Assembly: GCA_031296915.1 (NCBI GenBank)
Contig: JAVDPC010000017.1
Span: 1 to 64,000, forward strand
DNA from: Cerasicoccus frondis
GTDB lineage: Bacteria; Verrucomicrobiota; Verrucomicrobiia; Opitutales; Cerasicoccaceae
Reading direction: 5' to 3'
Length of the DNA stretch: 64,000 bases
The notes below the pieces were generated by a model that saw nothing but the letters and a program-made list of their open reading frames with translations, ran no database searches and was not told the DNA's origin. Positions 26,330 to 36,133 of this stretch are shown here, piece by piece. Each line of letters opens with the position of its first letter. Within the stretch, counting starts at the first letter, position 1. Made by a program: the position numbers and the translations under genes.

Positions 26330-28214
26330 GTTACCCTTGAGAATCCTAACGATCGGCGCTTTGGCGCTGGCTCCAGCGTGGTCGTTGGCCAAGCCTGATC
26401 CAGTGGAAGATTTATTTGATGAGGGCAAATATGCCGAGGCCAAGCCCATCATCGAAAAGCAATTGGAAGCTAGCCCAGCCAATCCCTATCTACTCTACAA
26501 TCTTGCGTTAACGCACTATGCTGCGGGTAATTATGAGGAGGCGATCGTGTTGTGGGAAAAGGTCCGTCTGTCACCTGATCCTGACTTGGTGACCAAGGCC
26601 ATGGCGCAGATCGGTAATGCCAGCTACCGCATCAGCGAGGAAATTAAAGAAGCTGGGCGGCAAGAGGATGCGACGATTCAGTTGCGGCGAGCCCAGCATT
26701 CTCTGCAAGCTGCCGTTGAGCGCGATGACGATTACGATGTTGCGGCCCAGAATTATGAGTTCGTTTCGGCAAAACTCGTCGAGCACCTCGTGCAACAGGG
26801 GAATTCCAAAATCGAAAAAGCCGACACCAAGTGGGTGAAAGGTGAGCGGGATCTGGTATTATTCCGCTCCGCGTTGACCGACTATGAGGAGGCTTTATCC
26901 ATTGAGCCGGATGATGAAGAGATACAGAAGCTAGTCGAGGATACGCGTCAGCGAATGACGGATTATCTCGCGGCCTCGGGGGAGCGAAATCTTGAGGAGG
27001 CAGAGAAGAAATTGGAAACGGTCAAAGAGCCGTCGCCCGATGACCGATTGATGTCGGAGGAGGCGCGCGAATTGAACCATGCAGAGAACCACATCATGGA
27101 AGCCGTGGCGAATTTCGAGGATGCCAGTTCGATCAGCCCTGATGATGCGAAGACGGCTCAGGTCGCCGAACAGGCACGAGAACAAGCTTCCAAGCTTATG
27201 GCTGAGATTGCGGATAAATGGCGTCAGAATACCGAAGCCATGGAAGAAAAGATTTCGCAAATGGAGCAGCGACGTGACGATATCAACAAGCAACTTAAAT
27301 CAGAGAAGGGCGAGGAGCAGCGCAGTGATCTGAACAAGGAGTCCAAAGAGTTGGCGCGTGAAATTGGGCGGTTTCAGTACCACGTTCAGGATCAGCAAAA
27401 GCGGGCGTTGGAGGATTATGAGCAGGCTCTGGCATACGACCCAGACAATCAGAAAGCTTTTGCCGCGAAGTGGGAACTGGAGAAAAAAATGTCCCAACAG
27501 TTTGAAGACAAAGCCGACGCGAGTCTGAACTTCGCCCAGAGCTCGCTGCAGAACATTGAAAACCGGAAGCCTCGACTAGAGCAAATGCGTGAACAATTGC
27601 CAACGGCGGACGCAAAGCGCCAGAGCCAATTGGAGAAGGAAATTGAAAAATATGAATCGTATCAGGCTGCCAGTGCGCAGACGGCGGCGGATCAGCTTTT
27701 GAGCGCCAAGACGGATCTCGAAAAGGCAGTTGAGCTGGATGCAGCAAATGAATCAGCCCTCAAAAAGCTGGAGGAAACCAGCGCCAGGATTGCGGATGCC
27801 TTGGAGCAGGCGGCGGATTATCAGATGGCTTCAGCAGAGCAGTTGGAAGCTGCTGGCAAGGAGGATCAGTCGATTGCACGCATGGAAATGGCGATCAAAA
27901 ATTTCGATTCTGCGATGGCATTGAGTGACACTGAGCAGCAGCAAGACGCATTAGCGCAAAAACTGGAAGCGGCGCAGCAGGAGCTGCTTTCACAACGCAA
28001 TGAGCGTTCGCTGGAGCTTGCGGCTGCACAGCAGCAAATGCAGGCCGATCAGCAACCTCAGTTGCAACAGCCTGCCCAGCCTGACAGTGATAATAAGGAG
28101 ACCGTGGCGATGGAATATCAAGAGATGGTGCAGTTTGCCGAGGACGCTAGTGGCAGCGAGGAGTTTGGCAATTTTGACACCAAGGCGATGAAACGCGTAG
28201 TCAAGGACTGGTAG
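26322..28214 (+). CDS. TPR protein of the Bat operon (BatC/BatE-like)
   Basis: Protein of 630 residues with an N-terminal signal peptide (LRILTIGALALAPAWSLA) and then TPR repeats (YAEAKPIIEKQLEASPANPY, LLYNLALTHYAAGNYEEAIV). The middle is a long charged, Gln/Glu-rich helical region up to residue 600, probably coiled coil. The tail is Gln-rich. It overlaps batB by 8 bp. Periplasmic scaffold role inferred from position. The stop is 2 bp from the stop of the convergent OppC gene. Confidence 0.85.
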   Translation: MNKLPLRILTIGALALAPAWSLAKPDPVEDLFDEGKYAEAKPIIEKQLEASPANPYLLYNLALTHYAAGNYEEAIVLWEKVRLSPDPDLVTKAMAQIGNASYRISEEIKEAGRQEDATIQLRRAQHSLQAAVERDDDYDVAAQNYEFVSAKLVEHLVQQGNSKIEKADTKWVKGERDLVLFRSALTDYEEALSIEPDDEEIQKLVEDTRQRMTDYLAASGERNLEEAEKKLETVKEPSPDDRLMSEEARELNHAENHIMEAVANFEDASSISPDDAKTAQVAEQAREQASKLMAEIADKWRQNTEAMEEKISQMEQRRDDINKQLKSEKGEEQRSDLNKESKELAREIGRFQYHVQDQQKRALEDYEQALAYDPDNQKAFAAKWELEKKMSQQFEDKADASLNFAQSSLQNIENRKPRLEQMREQLPTADAKRQSQLEKEIEKYESYQAASAQTAADQLLSAKTDLEKAVELDAANESALKKLEETSARIADALEQAADYQMASAEQLEAAGKEDQSIARMEMAIKNFDSAMALSDTEQQQDALAQKLEAAQQELLSQRNERSLELAAAQQQMQADQQPQLQQPAQPDSDNKETVAMEYQEMVQFAEDASGSEEFGNFDTKAMKRVVKDW

Positions 28215-28216
28215 GC

Positions 28217-29098
28217 TTATTGCGCGGACTTGGGATCGAAAGCATCGCGCAAACCGTCACCAATTGCATTCAGTGAGAAAAGCGTGGCCGAGAAAAACAA
28301 CGCAGGGAAGAGTAGTAGCCACGGGAACTCTTCCATCGTTTCGGCGCCCTGGTTGAGCAAGTCGCCCCAACTCGTCATGGGCGCCTGCACGCCAAGGCCG
28401 AGAAAGCTGATGAACGCCTCCAGCAGCATGACTCCGGGAACGGTCAACGTGGCGAAGACGATGATAACTCCAAAGAGATTGGGCAGTAGGTGTTTGAAAA
28501 TGATAGCAGTATTTTGCTGCCCCAACGCGCGCGAGGCCTGCACGAATTCCCGCGTCTTCAGCTCCAGCGCCTGCCCCCGCACGATGCGGGCCATGGTGAG
28601 CCATTCCACTGCGCCGATCGCCACGAAAATCAGAGCGAAGTTACGCCCGAAAAACGTGAGTAGCAGAATGACAAAGATCACGAACGGCATGGCCTGTAGA
28701 ATTTCCACACCGCGCATCATGATGCGGTCGGTCGCGCCTCCACGCAGGCCTGAAATGACGCCATATGTCACCCCTATCAGGACAGACACCAGCGACGCCA
28801 ACAGGCCCACGGCAAAGGATATGCGCCCGCCAACCAGGATCCGCGCCAGCAGGTCACGCCCCAGGATATCGGTGCCCAGCCAATGGTCGGCCGATGGAGC
28901 GGTCGCGCCGAGTTCGAGGTTGGTCACTTCGTGATATTTGGCTGGCTGAAAGAAGGGGCCTGCCAGACATGCCAGGATGATGATCAAGAGCACGATGGCG
29001 CTAACCACTGCTAACCGATTCTTTCGCCAACGAGCCCAGCCATCAGACCACGGCGACGCGGGCCTGGGGGCAAGATTACTGGCAATCAATTCGCTCAT
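28217..29098 (-). CDS. OppC-type oligopeptide ABC transporter permease
   Basis: Protein of 293 residues. An N-terminal membrane helix (about 29-50), then [18 protein letters not shown], and the binding-protein-dependent permease domain with [20 protein letters not shown] (EAA loop) are typical of OppC/DppC. Such permeases pair with OppB, ATPases and a binding protein; none is in the window. It overlaps ubiE by ATGA and so is translated with it, an unusual pairing. Confidence 0.9.
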   Translation of the reverse strand: MSELIASNLAPRPASPWSDGWARWRKNRLAVVSAIVLLIIILACLAGPFFQPAKYHEVTNLELGATAPSADHWLGTDILGRDLLARILVGGRISFAVGLLASLVSVLIGVTYGVISGLRGGATDRIMMRGVEILQAMPFVIFVILLLTFFGRNFALIFVAIGAVEWLTMARIVRGQALELKTREFVQASRALGQQNTAIIFKHLLPNLFGVIIVFATLTVPGVMLLEAFISFLGLGVQAPMTSWGDLLNQGAETMEEFPWLLLFPALFFSATLFSLNAIGDGLRDAFDPKSAQ

Positions 29099-29886
29099 CG
29101 AACCGCTTCGTGGATGGCGACAATACCGAATGTCAGGGGCACGGCGCGGACTTCACTAAAGCCGGCTTCTTTTATTTGAGAGCTTAGCGCTTCGCGAGTG
29201 GGGAAGCCCTCAATCGAACACGCCAAGTAGTCGTAGGCATCTTTTTTTCCGGTGACGATTGCTGCCAAAGGGGGTAAAATGCACTTGAGGTAGAGGTAGT
29301 AGAAAGGGCGAAACCAACGATATGGTTGGGAAAACTCCAAGATGAAAAGGCGACCTCCGGGCTTAAGTGATCGTCGCATTTCCCGTAGTCCTCGCAGACG
29401 GTCCTCAAAGTTACGTACCCCAAAGGCGATGGTGATGGCGTCCGTGGATTCCGACTCAAGGGGGAGGTTCAGGCAGTCGCCGAAGCCGAAGGAAATGGCG
29501 TCATCGCCAAATTGTTGCTTCTGCTTGGCGCGGGCTTCGTCCAGCATCGGCTCGCAGAAGTCCAAGCCAGTCAGTTTAGCGTCCTTGGGCAATTTACGAC
29601 GCAGAGCAAAGGCCACATCGCCGCTACCAGTTGCTAGATCAACGACGACCAGAGGATTGCACCGAGAGACCATTTTAACCAGCACGCGCCGCCAGTAGAA
29701 GTCGACGCCTCCGCTCAATACGTGGTTCGCAGCATCATAGCGATGTGCGATTTGTCCAAACATTTGGCTGATTGCGGCTCCTTCTGGCATGCCGCTAAAG
29801 AATGCAAACTTACTGCTTTTGACAACTCCACTTTTCAATTGATCGGGGAAGTGGACCTGTGGATCGAATGCCTCATTTGAGGTCAT
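29095..29886 (-). CDS. ubiE: Demethylmenaquinone/ubiquinone methyltransferase UbiE/MenG
   Basis: SAM-dependent C-methyltransferase of quinone synthesis, 263 residues. Family features are [19 protein letters not shown], the SAM motif [26 protein letters not shown] and [10 protein letters not shown]. The usual length is about 230-250; there is a short N-terminal addition. In a bacterium of this type menaquinone is the more likely product, so menG is an equally good name. A hairpin (arms ccccctc/gaggggg near 29897-29914) lies before the start. Confidence 0.93.
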   Translation of the reverse strand: MTSNEAFDPQVHFPDQLKSGVVKSSKFAFFSGMPEGAAISQMFGQIAHRYDAANHVLSGGVDFYWRRVLVKMVSRCNPLVVVDLATGSGDVAFALRRKLPKDAKLTGLDFCEPMLDEARAKQKQQFGDDAISFGFGDCLNLPLESESTDAITIAFGVRNFEDRLRGLREMRRSLKPGGRLFILEFSQPYRWFRPFYYLYLKCILPPLAAIVTGKKDAYDYLACSIEGFPTREALSSQIKEAGFSEVRAVPLTFGIVAIHEAVR

Positions 29887-29956
29887 TGACAGGACAGCCC
29901 CCCTCCGAGGGGGGAGGGGAGCTGCTTCTGTGATGTTGCTGACTGGCTAAAAAATC

Positions 29957-30430
29957 TTATGCGTCTGGTTCGTAGACATGAATGGTAATGGCGCTGCCAT
30001 CACTGCGGAGTAATCCGCTTTCAGCGAGTCCGTCGTCGAACTTCTCGTCCATATAGATTGCTAATTCTGCATTCAGGTCTCCGTCTGGAGTGAAGGTTAC
30101 GGAGGCATTGTCTCCCTCGCCCGCGTAGGTGTATGTGCCTTTAATTGGGGCAGCGGCAAACCAAGCTTTGGGCATCCAGGTTTCCAGGTCTTCGTCCATG
30201 GCGGCTGGTAGCAAGCCTTCTTCCATGTCATAAAGGTAGAGCGCGTCGCGGAAGGCTTGGAGATTTTCACCCAAGGTGGTGGCTTGGCTGTTTTCACGCA
30301 CGCGCTGGAAAGCCGGTATCGCGATGGCGGCGAGGATGCCAATGATGACCACAACAATCATGATTTCCACCAGCGTAAAGCCACGCTTTGCGGTCTGTTG
30401 ATTGGTCCAGTTTACTTTTGGTTGTAGCAT
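29957..30430 (-). CDS. Type IV prepilin-like protein
   Basis: Protein of 157 residues. The prepilin signal is KRGFTLVEIMIVVVIIGIL, with cleavage after Gly and Phe as first mature residue, Glu at +5, then a long hydrophobic helix. The C-terminal part fits the pseudopilin/pilin form common in Verrucomicrobiota (type II secretion GspG-like or PilA-like). No pilus assembly genes are near. The AT-rich upstream region (30431-30600) probably holds its promoter. Confidence 0.9.
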   Translation of the reverse strand: MLQPKVNWTNQQTAKRGFTLVEIMIVVVIIGILAAIAIPAFQRVRENSQATTLGENLQAFRDALYLYDMEEGLLPAAMDEDLETWMPKAWFAAAPIKGTYTYAGEGDNASVTFTPDGDLNAELAIYMDEKFDDGLAESGLLRSDGSAITIHVYEPDA

Positions 30431-30642
30431 TGTGTTCTGATTTTGAGTTATTTTTTATGATATTCCGTATCGGGACTGCTATCAGAAATTGGCTACGCTT
30501 GCTTGTAAAGTAAAATAGTATTAAAAATTATATGTTTTCTTTTTATTTTATTCCGTATCACTTAAAGATTAATGGTAGGTTAAGGTGGGTTGAATGCAGG
30601 ATGAATGCCCACGGTTGCTCCTTGTAGGCCTCAGATGTTGAC

Positions 30643-30914
30643 TAGAGCACTTTTCATCTAGATTGGCCGATTCAGGTGGGTTAGAGATTGGATGCAGCGC
30701 AAGGCGGCTTTGATTGAGCGGGCTGTAAGCCCGTGATTGAAATGCCAACGCCGCGAACTTCCAATCTGGCCCCAAGCCCAAAACCGAGTGCTTTTCCGCG
30801 CCAGCGTTGTTGGCTTTTCGCTCACAGGCTTCCAGCCTGCGACGCTCAAGCGGCCTTGCTGGACACGAAAAATCACTGCGGCCTGATTGGTCAATCTAGA
30901 TGAAAAGTGCTCTA
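30643..30914. mobile_element. MITE family A, copy 1 (TA-flanked, 268 bp)
   Basis: Element from GAGCAC (30645) to GTGCTC (30912) flanked by TA on both sides. The terminal inverted repeats of about 25 bp start GAGCACTTTTCATCTAGATT. A second copy of the same length lies inverted at 46643-46914. No transposase ORF; the ORF inside (Arg/Ser-rich, shared by both copies) is a by-product of the repeat. TA duplication and sharp TIRs suggest mobilisation by an IS630/Tc1-mariner-type transposase elsewhere. The right TA plus first element base form the TAG stop of thiD. Confidence 0.88.
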
Positions 30915-31685
30915 GTGGCGGATGAATGTTTGTCCCGCAACCTGCAGGGGGTGTTGCAAACCGTCTTGTAGATACGCGTGAGCGCTTTTGACTGCCTCGG
31001 TTAAAGTCAGACCTTTTGCGACAAATGCGGTTATGGCCGCAGACAGGGTGCAACCGCTGCCGTGCGTATTGACGTCTGAAATCCTGTTGGAAGTCATTTC
31101 AAGGATTTCACCATTGGGGAGGTAAAGCATGTCGAGTAATTCGTCACCCGGCAGGTGCCCGCCCTTCATTAGGGTTGCGGCGCCAAAGCATTGGGTGAGT
31201 TCTTTTGCCGCATCACGCATCGCTTTCGGCGTCGAAGGTCGTTTGCCCAACAGAACTGCGGCCTCGTCCAAGTTCGGAGTAATGAGAGTGGCCAATGGTA
31301 GTAGTCGGGATTTTAGGCAACTTATTGCGTCGCTGCGTAGTAAGCACGCTCCGCTGGTGGCGACCATGACGGGATCAACAATCAGCGGGATTTTCGCTCT
31401 TTCAATAAAAGCAGCAGTGGTTTCGATGAGTGGGGCGGAAAAGAGCATCCCGGTTTTCACGGCTCCTATAGGATAATACCCCCATAGCTGCTCGAGCTGT
31501 GCTTGCAGGAAGGCGGGGGGGAGTTCTTGAATCGCGTTGACGCCATCTGGGTTTTGGGCGGTAAGCGCCGCAAGTGCCGTAACACCATAGGTTTGGCACG
31601 CGGAGAATGTAAGCAGGTCCGCTTGGATGCCGGCTCCGCAACCGCTGTCACTGGTGGCGATGGTGAGGGCAACTGACATATTCAT
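30912..31685 (-). CDS. thiD: Hydroxymethylpyrimidine/phosphomethylpyrimidine kinase
   Basis: Phosphorylates HMP and HMP-phosphate for thiamine synthesis. The 257-residue length is usual. Motifs are TSDSGCGAGIQADL, ALTAQNPDGV, DPVMVATSGACLL, TPNLDEAAVLLG and DVNTHGSGCTLSAAI, with the catalytic Cys. I start at ATG 31685; ATG 31679 or a TTG at 31691 are possible. No TPP riboswitch is seen upstream. The stop TAG is created by the MITE boundary, so the original C-terminus may have been slightly different. Confidence 0.93.
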   Translation of the reverse strand: MNMSVALTIATSDSGCGAGIQADLLTFSACQTYGVTALAALTAQNPDGVNAIQELPPAFLQAQLEQLWGYYPIGAVKTGMLFSAPLIETTAAFIERAKIPLIVDPVMVATSGACLLRSDAISCLKSRLLPLATLITPNLDEAAVLLGKRPSTPKAMRDAAKELTQCFGAATLMKGGHLPGDELLDMLYLPNGEILEMTSNRISDVNTHGSGCTLSAAITAFVAKGLTLTEAVKSAHAYLQDGLQHPLQVAGQTFIRH

Positions 31686-31883
31686 AATCAAAAAATTGAT
31701 TTAAATTCAGAATTTAATGGCGCAAAGCCTTATGGCGGGTGATAGTGAGTTCCCTTGAGAATATTCGTATGTTCTTAGAAAAATGCTGAGTAATGAGTAA
31801 GTCATGCCGATAAGACAAATATTATTGGCGTGGGCAAGTTCTTGAAAAAAGCTTGTCATTACCCATTAACTCTTTGTTCTTCA

Positions 31884-34800
31884 ATGTTTCTGCTCTCTCC
31901 AAGAGTGCATAAACCCAAGTTTAACACCCCATTCCAACAACAAATCGTGCGGAGATTTTTACATCGATCTGCTCAACTTGCCATTGCTTGCCTCGGCCTC
32001 TTAGCCGGCTCCCTTGTTTGGGGGCAGGACGCGGCGAACATGACCCTGTCCAACTTGCTTGAAGCGGCGGACACGATGGTCGGGCGAAAAGAATTTATAG
32101 AGGCTCGCCCTTATTTGGAAGAGCTCGTCAATCGCTTCCAAAATAGCGACCAGAAGGACAACCTCGAAAGCGTCTATTTCTATCTGGCGATTAGTTACTT
32201 AGTCCAATACTCGCAAGACAACAGCAAGGACGCCCTGGAGAATTCGATTGAGTGGCTGCAGCGTATGCAGAAGGAGTTCCCGGTCGGCAATAACGCGATC
32301 AAGGGGTACCTATACGAGGCAGACGCTTATCGCGGCTTGCAGGACTTCCTCAAGGCATCGGATATTTACGAGAAAATGCTGCGTCCGCCCCTTGAGCAGT
32401 TGATGAATTACGAGCAGCGCATGGAGGTGCTCGAAAAGCTCTGTGAGTGCCTCTACATCAAGCGTGAATGGAAGCGCGGCCTGCCATATTTTGAAATGTT
32501 CTTGAAGGAAACGCGTGATCCGAACGATCAGGCCATGGCCGCCGCCGCATTGCTCGAAGGCAACATTAAGGAAGGTCATTTCGACAAGGCGCTCGAGTTC
32601 TTACGCTTTCTGGTCGGTGAGTCGCCGGCGCGTTACAACTTGCAGTTGAACGTTGCGTTGATCGATGCAGGTGACCGTTTGGCTAAAGAAAAGCGCTACA
32701 CTGAGGCGATGCTCATGTATCGCATGGTGCTGACGGTTGAGGAGATTAAACAATGGCAAAACAATCGCCTGAAAGATTTGCAAACTCAGTTGGACCGCTT
32801 GCGTGTGACCGTTAAAGACACGAGCAATGATCGCGCGATCGAGCTGGAAACGGAAATTTTCAACAGCAAAGCCCAGGTCGAAGCGCTGGAGAAATTGAAG
32901 TCCTATACGGCTGAGTTAAAGGTGCGTATTGCCCGTAACTACTTGCTGACCAACCGAGATTGGGAATCCTACTACGCCTACCGCAACATCATTGCAGACT
33001 ATCCGGAAAATCCGAACATGGAGCAATACATCTATGCGGCGTTCACCGGGGCTACCAAGATCAATAAGCCGGATGCCGTTGTGGATCTGGGGGAAGACTA
33101 CCTTTCCAACGTGAAATACGTGGAATACCGGGACGATGTCATCATCAAACTCCTCGAATACTACAAGCAGAACGAGGACTATCTGGACTTCTTTGACTTG
33201 TCCAAGTCGTTCGTGGTCAAGAGCCCGGATAAGGATTACGCCAAGTCAGTCATCTTCCTGATGGGCGACACCTACACCCGGTTGGGCCAATATGACGAGA
33301 TGGTGCGGCAGTTTAAGGAGTGGGACAAAAAATACCCGGCATCGGTCATTACGCCGGGGTTGTATTACTGGATCGGCTTGGCCCTCATCCTCGACAGCCA
33401 ATACGGCGACGCTTGGGAATACTACAACAAGATCCTGCTCGACTACCCAACCAGCACCTATGCCGAGGATTCCCTTTACCGCAGAGGCATTTGCTCGATG
33501 GGCATTGAAGAATTTGCGGCTGCCCGGAAGGACTTCAATCAATACATTCGCGAATACCCCAATACGTCACAGCGCGGTGAGGTTGAGTTTTTCCTTGGCG
33601 AGGTTGATTCCGCCACCGGCAATGTGAAATCCGCCCTCACGCACTACGGAAATGTCGAAAAATACACCGACAACATTCAATTTATTCAAAATGCCTATTT
33701 CCGCATGGCCCAGCTCTTGGAGGCCAACGGTGAATATCAGCAGATGGCTGAAGTGCTCCGTCAATTCATTGAAAATTATGCAGACCGGGGTGAATTGACC
33801 GCTGCCATTTTCCAATTGGGCCGCGCCTATGAGCTCAACCAGCAACCGCACCTCATGCTCAAGGAATACATCGAAGCGATTGCGGAGTTTGGTGACGATC
33901 CCTATACCTACGGCTTGGACGACATTCTACGTGCTTACCCAGTCAATTATTATAAAAATAAAGAGCTAATCGCGCAGAACCTGAATCTGTTGCGCAAGCT
34001 GAATACCGATGCCGCTTACCGAAAGCACATCGCGGAAGACCGTCAGGCAATCTTTGTGTTCCTCGGCGAAAATCCACTGATCTTGGAGCCCATTAAGCGC
34101 TCTCTTTACGACAAGGAATTCCGCGACCGTCTGGTGCAAACTCAGGAAGATATCCAGCCTTGGTTGGCTCAGTTTGAGAACTTGGAGCAGGAGTTTCCCA
34201 CTGAAACTCCGGAAGAGTCCTTCTCACGCCTTTACAAGCAAGCCCGTGAAGATGGTGAAGAAACGCTCGCGCTGCGCTTGCAATTCTCGCTGGATAATAT
34301 GGGGGTCAAGGTTGATCCGGGCCGTGTCTTTACTGAAGACGACTTTTACTATGCCAGCCCCGTTGCTCTCATTTGGGTCGGGCGTCAGATTCAGAAATAC
34401 GATCCTTTGTTGGCAAGCGACGCCTTCCGCATGGTCATTGAGGACCACGCCAGTTCCGATCAGGTCTTCAATGCCTTGATCGCACTTGGGGAACTGGAGA
34501 TGGACGCCGGAAATTATCAGGAGGCGAAGGGCTACTTCGAGAAAGCGGAGGCAGACTTCCCCCGACATTCCGAATTGCGAATGTCCGTTATGCGTCAGGG
34601 GGACATCGCCCGCAAGCTGGGTGACCACGCAACGGCGCGTGAAAAATACCGCCAGATCAGCACGAATCGTGAATGGCGCGGACCAGCACATGCTGAAGCT
34701 CTTTATAAAACCGGTCAGAGTTACGCAGAGGAAAACGACCTCAAGCACGCTTTGGCTTCTTACCAACGCGTCTACATCGGTTATCCAGTCTACAAGGACT

Positions 34801-34955
34801 GGGCCTCCAAAGCTTACCTCGAAAGTGGCCGCATGCTCGTGGCGCTGGGAGATAAAGACAAAGCCCGGAGCACGTATGACGAGTTCCTCGCCAATGAGGA
34901 ATACAAGACCACCGACGCCTACCCAATTATCCAGCAAGAACGGAAGTCCCTCTAA
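31884..34955 (+). CDS. Large exported TPR protein
   Basis: Protein of 1023 residues from ATG 31884; a GTG at 31830 would add 18 residues. A signal-like hydrophobic stretch (LAIACLGLLAGSLVWG) comes at about residue 33-48, followed by many tetratricopeptide repeats along the whole chain (for example ARPYLEELVNRF, ALEFLRFLVGE, YKQNEDYLDFFDL, AEDSLYRRGICSMG, AKGYFEKAEADFP). No enzyme motif. First gene of an operon with a second TPR protein and ExbB-ExbD-ExbD. Probably a periplasmic scaffold working with the proton channel. Confidence 0.88.
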   Translation: MFLLSPRVHKPKFNTPFQQQIVRRFLHRSAQLAIACLGLLAGSLVWGQDAANMTLSNLLEAADTMVGRKEFIEARPYLEELVNRFQNSDQKDNLESVYFYLAISYLVQYSQDNSKDALENSIEWLQRMQKEFPVGNNAIKGYLYEADAYRGLQDFLKASDIYEKMLRPPLEQLMNYEQRMEVLEKLCECLYIKREWKRGLPYFEMFLKETRDPNDQAMAAAALLEGNIKEGHFDKALEFLRFLVGESPARYNLQLNVALIDAGDRLAKEKRYTEAMLMYRMVLTVEEIKQWQNNRLKDLQTQLDRLRVTVKDTSNDRAIELETEIFNSKAQVEALEKLKSYTAELKVRIARNYLLTNRDWESYYAYRNIIADYPENPNMEQYIYAAFTGATKINKPDAVVDLGEDYLSNVKYVEYRDDVIIKLLEYYKQNEDYLDFFDLSKSFVVKSPDKDYAKSVIFLMGDTYTRLGQYDEMVRQFKEWDKKYPASVITPGLYYWIGLALILDSQYGDAWEYYNKILLDYPTSTYAEDSLYRRGICSMGIEEFAAARKDFNQYIREYPNTSQRGEVEFFLGEVDSATGNVKSALTHYGNVEKYTDNIQFIQNAYFRMAQLLEANGEYQQMAEVLRQFIENYADRGELTAAIFQLGRAYELNQQPHLMLKEYIEAIAEFGDDPYTYGLDDILRAYPVNYYKNKELIAQNLNLLRKLNTDAAYRKHIAEDRQAIFVFLGENPLILEPIKRSLYDKEFRDRLVQTQEDIQPWLAQFENLEQEFPTETPEESFSRLYKQAREDGEETLALRLQFSLDNMGVKVDPGRVFTEDDFYYASPVALIWVGRQIQKYDPLLASDAFRMVIEDHASSDQVFNALIALGELEMDAGNYQEAKGYFEKAEADFPRHSELRMSVMRQGDIARKLGDHATAREKYRQISTNREWRGPAHAEALYKTGQSYAEENDLKHALASYQRVYIGYPVYKDWASKAYLESGRMLVALGDKDKARSTYDEFLANEEYKTTDAYPIIQQERKSL

Positions 34956-36067
34956 TGAAGCGTATTCTCTCAGTTGCCTGCCTCTTCATGCTCGGAGGCG
35001 CCGTTGCCCAAGCTCAGGATTATTTCCGTCAGTATGGGAATGAGCCGCTTTCGGTTATCAACCAAACGACTGATCCCAACAGCAAGGAAGTCTTGACGCT
35101 TGTTGGTTTGGACCGGGGGGACCTCATTTTGCGTATTCCTGGCCGTCAGGGAGAAGTGGGCATTCCCCTCAACAGTGAAAATTTGAAACTGCAAATCCAG
35201 TATCCTGATGATGTCGCGTTGGCAATGCGCCACATGGAAAAGGGAGAGTATGAGGAAGCAATTCCGCTCATGCGCCCGTCTGTATACGCTGTTTTCAAGT
35301 ATTTTGATATTCCGCCGGAAAGCATGAACGTGCATCCGATCATCAACCAGTATCTGCTGGCGCTGACCAGCACGAAGGACCACGATCAGGAAACAGCGGA
35401 GCTCATTCGCCGAATTCCGCTGAAAAAGGCTCCGCCAGCCTTTTCGTTACATGCTTTGCGTTATGTGACTCATTTGGTGGAAATGGGGCAACAGGATCAG
35501 GCTCTTCAACTCCTGAATCGCATCCCGATGGACGCCAGTAACACCGCAATGCTGGACATGGTCATGAAGTTTGCCGGCGAACTCCGTGAAGAGGGCAACC
35601 TCGATGAAGCTCAATTCCTCTATGATCGCATTCAGCTGTCTGAAGGCACACCTCAGGCCCAACTAGCCATCCTTTGGAGCGCCTATTGTAATGTTGCTTT
35701 GGGCCGTGCTCAACTTGCGGACATCTTTGTAGACAAGGCAGGGCGATTGACGCCAGATGACCGGGCCTATTCGCTGGCTCAACTGGTCAAAGCCAAGATT
35801 AAGCTCGATACGCTCAACTACACCGCTGCGATGGAAGAAGTCGCTCAGGGGGTAGTCGCTGTGGACGTGAGTTATGAATGGGCGCCTGAGCTCATTTACA
35901 CCGCTGGCTTCTGTTACGAAAACCTTGAATTTCCTGATACAGCGCGAGAAGTTTACCAGGAAATCATTCTTTTCTGGCCGGAGAACAAGTGGGCAGCTCA
36001 ATGTGAGCAGGGGCTGTCGCGTCTGCCGCCACCTTCCCCCAAGGAAGAAGCGCCCTCCGGCGCCTAA
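34955..36067 (+). CDS. Exported TPR protein
   Basis: Protein of 370 residues. Signal peptide MKRILSVACLFMLGGAVAQA with likely cleavage after AQA. Then a short beta-rich part (SKEVLTLVGLDRGDLILRI), then TPR-type helices (ALQLLNRIPMDAS, DEAQFLYDRIQLSEG). A one-base overlap (TAATG) with the large TPR gene shows co-translation. Likely periplasmic partner of the ExbBDD set. Confidence 0.85.
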   Translation: MKRILSVACLFMLGGAVAQAQDYFRQYGNEPLSVINQTTDPNSKEVLTLVGLDRGDLILRIPGRQGEVGIPLNSENLKLQIQYPDDVALAMRHMEKGEYEEAIPLMRPSVYAVFKYFDIPPESMNVHPIINQYLLALTSTKDHDQETAELIRRIPLKKAPPAFSLHALRYVTHLVEMGQQDQALQLLNRIPMDASNTAMLDMVMKFAGELREEGNLDEAQFLYDRIQLSEGTPQAQLAILWSAYCNVALGRAQLADIFVDKAGRLTPDDRAYSLAQLVKAKIKLDTLNYTAAMEEVAQGVVAVDVSYEWAPELIYTAGFCYENLEFPDTAREVYQEIILFWPENKWAAQCEQGLSRLPPPSPKEEAPSGA

Positions 36068-36133
36068 TGCCAAACAGTATAACCCTCTCCCCCAAGAAAA
36101 ACGTTTCAACGCTCTTATAAAACCAACATCGCA

